Assembly (NCBI RefSeq): GCF_021653975.1
Contig: NZ_JAJKFK010000005.1
Span: 309,696-373,695, forward strand
DNA from: Amycolatopsis sp. GM8
GTDB taxonomy: Bacteria; Actinomycetota; Actinomycetes; Mycobacteriales; Pseudonocardiaceae
DNA: 64,000 nt
Direction: 5' to 3'
Part shown: piece after piece, positions 63,332 to 64,000 of the stretch
Numbering within the stretch: the stretch's first letter is position 1
Layout of the letters: each line of letters opens with the position of its first letter
The notes under the pieces: model-generated
Databases searched by the model: none
What the model was told of the DNA's origin: nothing
The model's input: only the letters and a program-made list of their open reading frames with translations
Position numbers and translations under genes: made by a program

Positions 63332-64000
63332 TTACGACAGCAGTGCGGTCCGCGTTCTGGGTAGGCCCGCGTTGCCCTTGTCGGTTGTCTTCACCGCTAG
63401 TACCTGGTTGACGCCGATCGATCCTCGTTCGAAGGTCAGGGCTGAAGCCGCCATGTACAGGCGCCAGACGCGGGCCCGGCCTTCGCTGGTCAGGCGCACG
63501 GCGTCGGCCCAGCGGGACTCCAGGTTCGCGACCCATGCCCGCAGCGTCAGCGCGTAGTGCTCACGCAGCGCCTCGACATCCCGCACCTCGAAACCGGCGT
63601 CCTCGATCGCGTCGACCATGACGCCCAGCGGTTCCAGCTCGCCGTCCGGGAAGACGTACCGGTTGATGAACGACGTCCGCTCTCCCGTGTGGCCCTTCAC
63701 GCCCACCTTCCGCGAGATCGCGTGGTTCAACAACCGCCCCTCGGGCTTCAACAGGTCGTACAGCGCCTTCGTGTACGTCGGCAGCATGGCCTCGCCGACG
63801 TGCTCCGCCATCCCGATACTCGAGATCGCGTCGAACGGCCCGTCGTGCACATCGCGGTAGTCCTGGACGCGGATCTCCACCAGGTCCGACAATCCCTCCT
63901 CGGCGACCCGCTTGCGCGCGAAGTCCGCCTGGGCCTGCGAGAGGGTCACGCCCACCGCATGCGCGCCGTACTCCTTCGCCGCGTGGATGACGAACGTGCC
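63332..64000 (-). CDS. cfa: Cyclopropane-fatty-acyl-phospholipid synthase, 5' end outside window
   Basis: The C-terminal part (222 residues) of a SAM-dependent Cfa/MmaA-type methyltransferase. GTFVIHAAKEYGAHAVGVTL continues the SAM loop; QDYRDVHDGPFDAISSIGMAEHVG, FINRYVFPDGEL and LEALREHYALTL-type (VEALREHYALTLRAWV) blocks follow. The product methylates unsaturated membrane lipids. It runs off the window edge, so the start is not seen. Confidence 0.93.
   Translation of the reverse strand, partial: GTFVIHAAKEYGAHAVGVTLSQAQADFARKRVAEEGLSDLVEIRVQDYRDVHDGPFDAISSIGMAEHVGEAMLPTYTKALYDLLKPEGRLLNHAISRKVGVKGHTGERTSFINRYVFPDGELEPLGVMVDAIEDAGFEVRDVEALREHYALTLRAWVANLESRWADAVRLTSEGRARVWRLYMAASALTFERGSIGVNQVLAVKTTDKGNAGLPRTRTALLS

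Noticed and set aside
1-64000. tRNA, rRNA, insertion sequences or prophage genes
   Set aside because: None recognised on either strand; intergenic gaps are all under 300 bp and mostly repeats or promoters.

Overview
The window looks like a chromosomal segment of a high-G+C actinobacterium, most probably a member of the Pseudonocardiaceae close to Amycolatopsis. The reasons are roughly 70% G+C, many GTG starts and 4-bp GTGA/ATGA gene overlaps, rare TTA codons, F420/LLM-type oxidoreductases, a mycothiol-type DinB protein, DUF6292, a SepIVA-like coiled-coil protein and a terpene gene cluster. The genus is inferred from gene content; no marker gene settles it. I see no rRNA, tRNA, CRISPR array, prophage or insertion sequence.

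Region 1 (1-23.2 kb) is a nearly complete purine-salvage and purine-catabolism island. Going left from 16 kb is a xanthine dehydrogenase operon (FAD, 2Fe-2S and Mo subunits, with an amidohydrolase-type guanine/8-oxoguanine deaminase inserted) followed by a purine permease. On the plus strand at 5.9-8.0 kb is an HTH protein, OHCU decarboxylase, 5-hydroxyisourate hydrolase and urate oxidase, which turn urate into allantoin. Divergent from them, a minus-strand operon (hyi-glxR-gcl-allB-alc) takes allantoin to allantoate and ureidoglycolate and assimilates glyoxylate to glycerate. Malate synthase, a CitE-like protein (DUF6986) and an IclR regulator (19.6-23.2 kb) form the second glyoxylate outlet. 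The hyi and aceB/iclR promoters carry the same paired 15-bp operator, so one IclR protein probably governs both branches. A PucR regulator sits beside the xanthine dehydrogenase operon. Ureidoglycolate lyase and glycerate kinase were not found.

Region 2 (23-35 kb) holds a Fic AMPylase, ftsY, an anmK-symporter-DinB operon, a fatty-acid desaturase, DUF6292, smc and acyP. Region 3 (34.9-49 kb) separates acyP/smc from mutM/rnc. It contains a Pro/Ser/Thr-rich membrane protein, a terpene cluster (head-to-head prenyl synthase, polyprenyl diphosphate synthase and a class I terpene synthase split across two frames), the complete kdp potassium-ATPase operon with its two-component system and an additional 27-residue ORF, an asparagine synthase and a stress-type membrane protein. 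Region 4 (49-64 kb) is core: mutM-rnc-rpmF-DUF177, sepIVA, a secreted RNase, coaD-rsmD, a HelD-type helicase, an LCP ligase, tatB, a RodA/FtsW paralogue, an F420-type nitroreductase and a TetR, ending in a truncated cyclopropane-fatty-acid synthase.

Two window-wide patterns are not explained by gene content. One is a family of 21-bp-period degenerate repeats (core GAGTCCGACGYTC) at gene ends in four places, plus a differently built 21-bp array downstream of urate oxidase. The other is a palindrome, GTCC-N5-GGAC, present at least 20 times; it is almost always phase-locked to Ser-x-x-Asp codons and often carries rare AT-rich codons at its centre.
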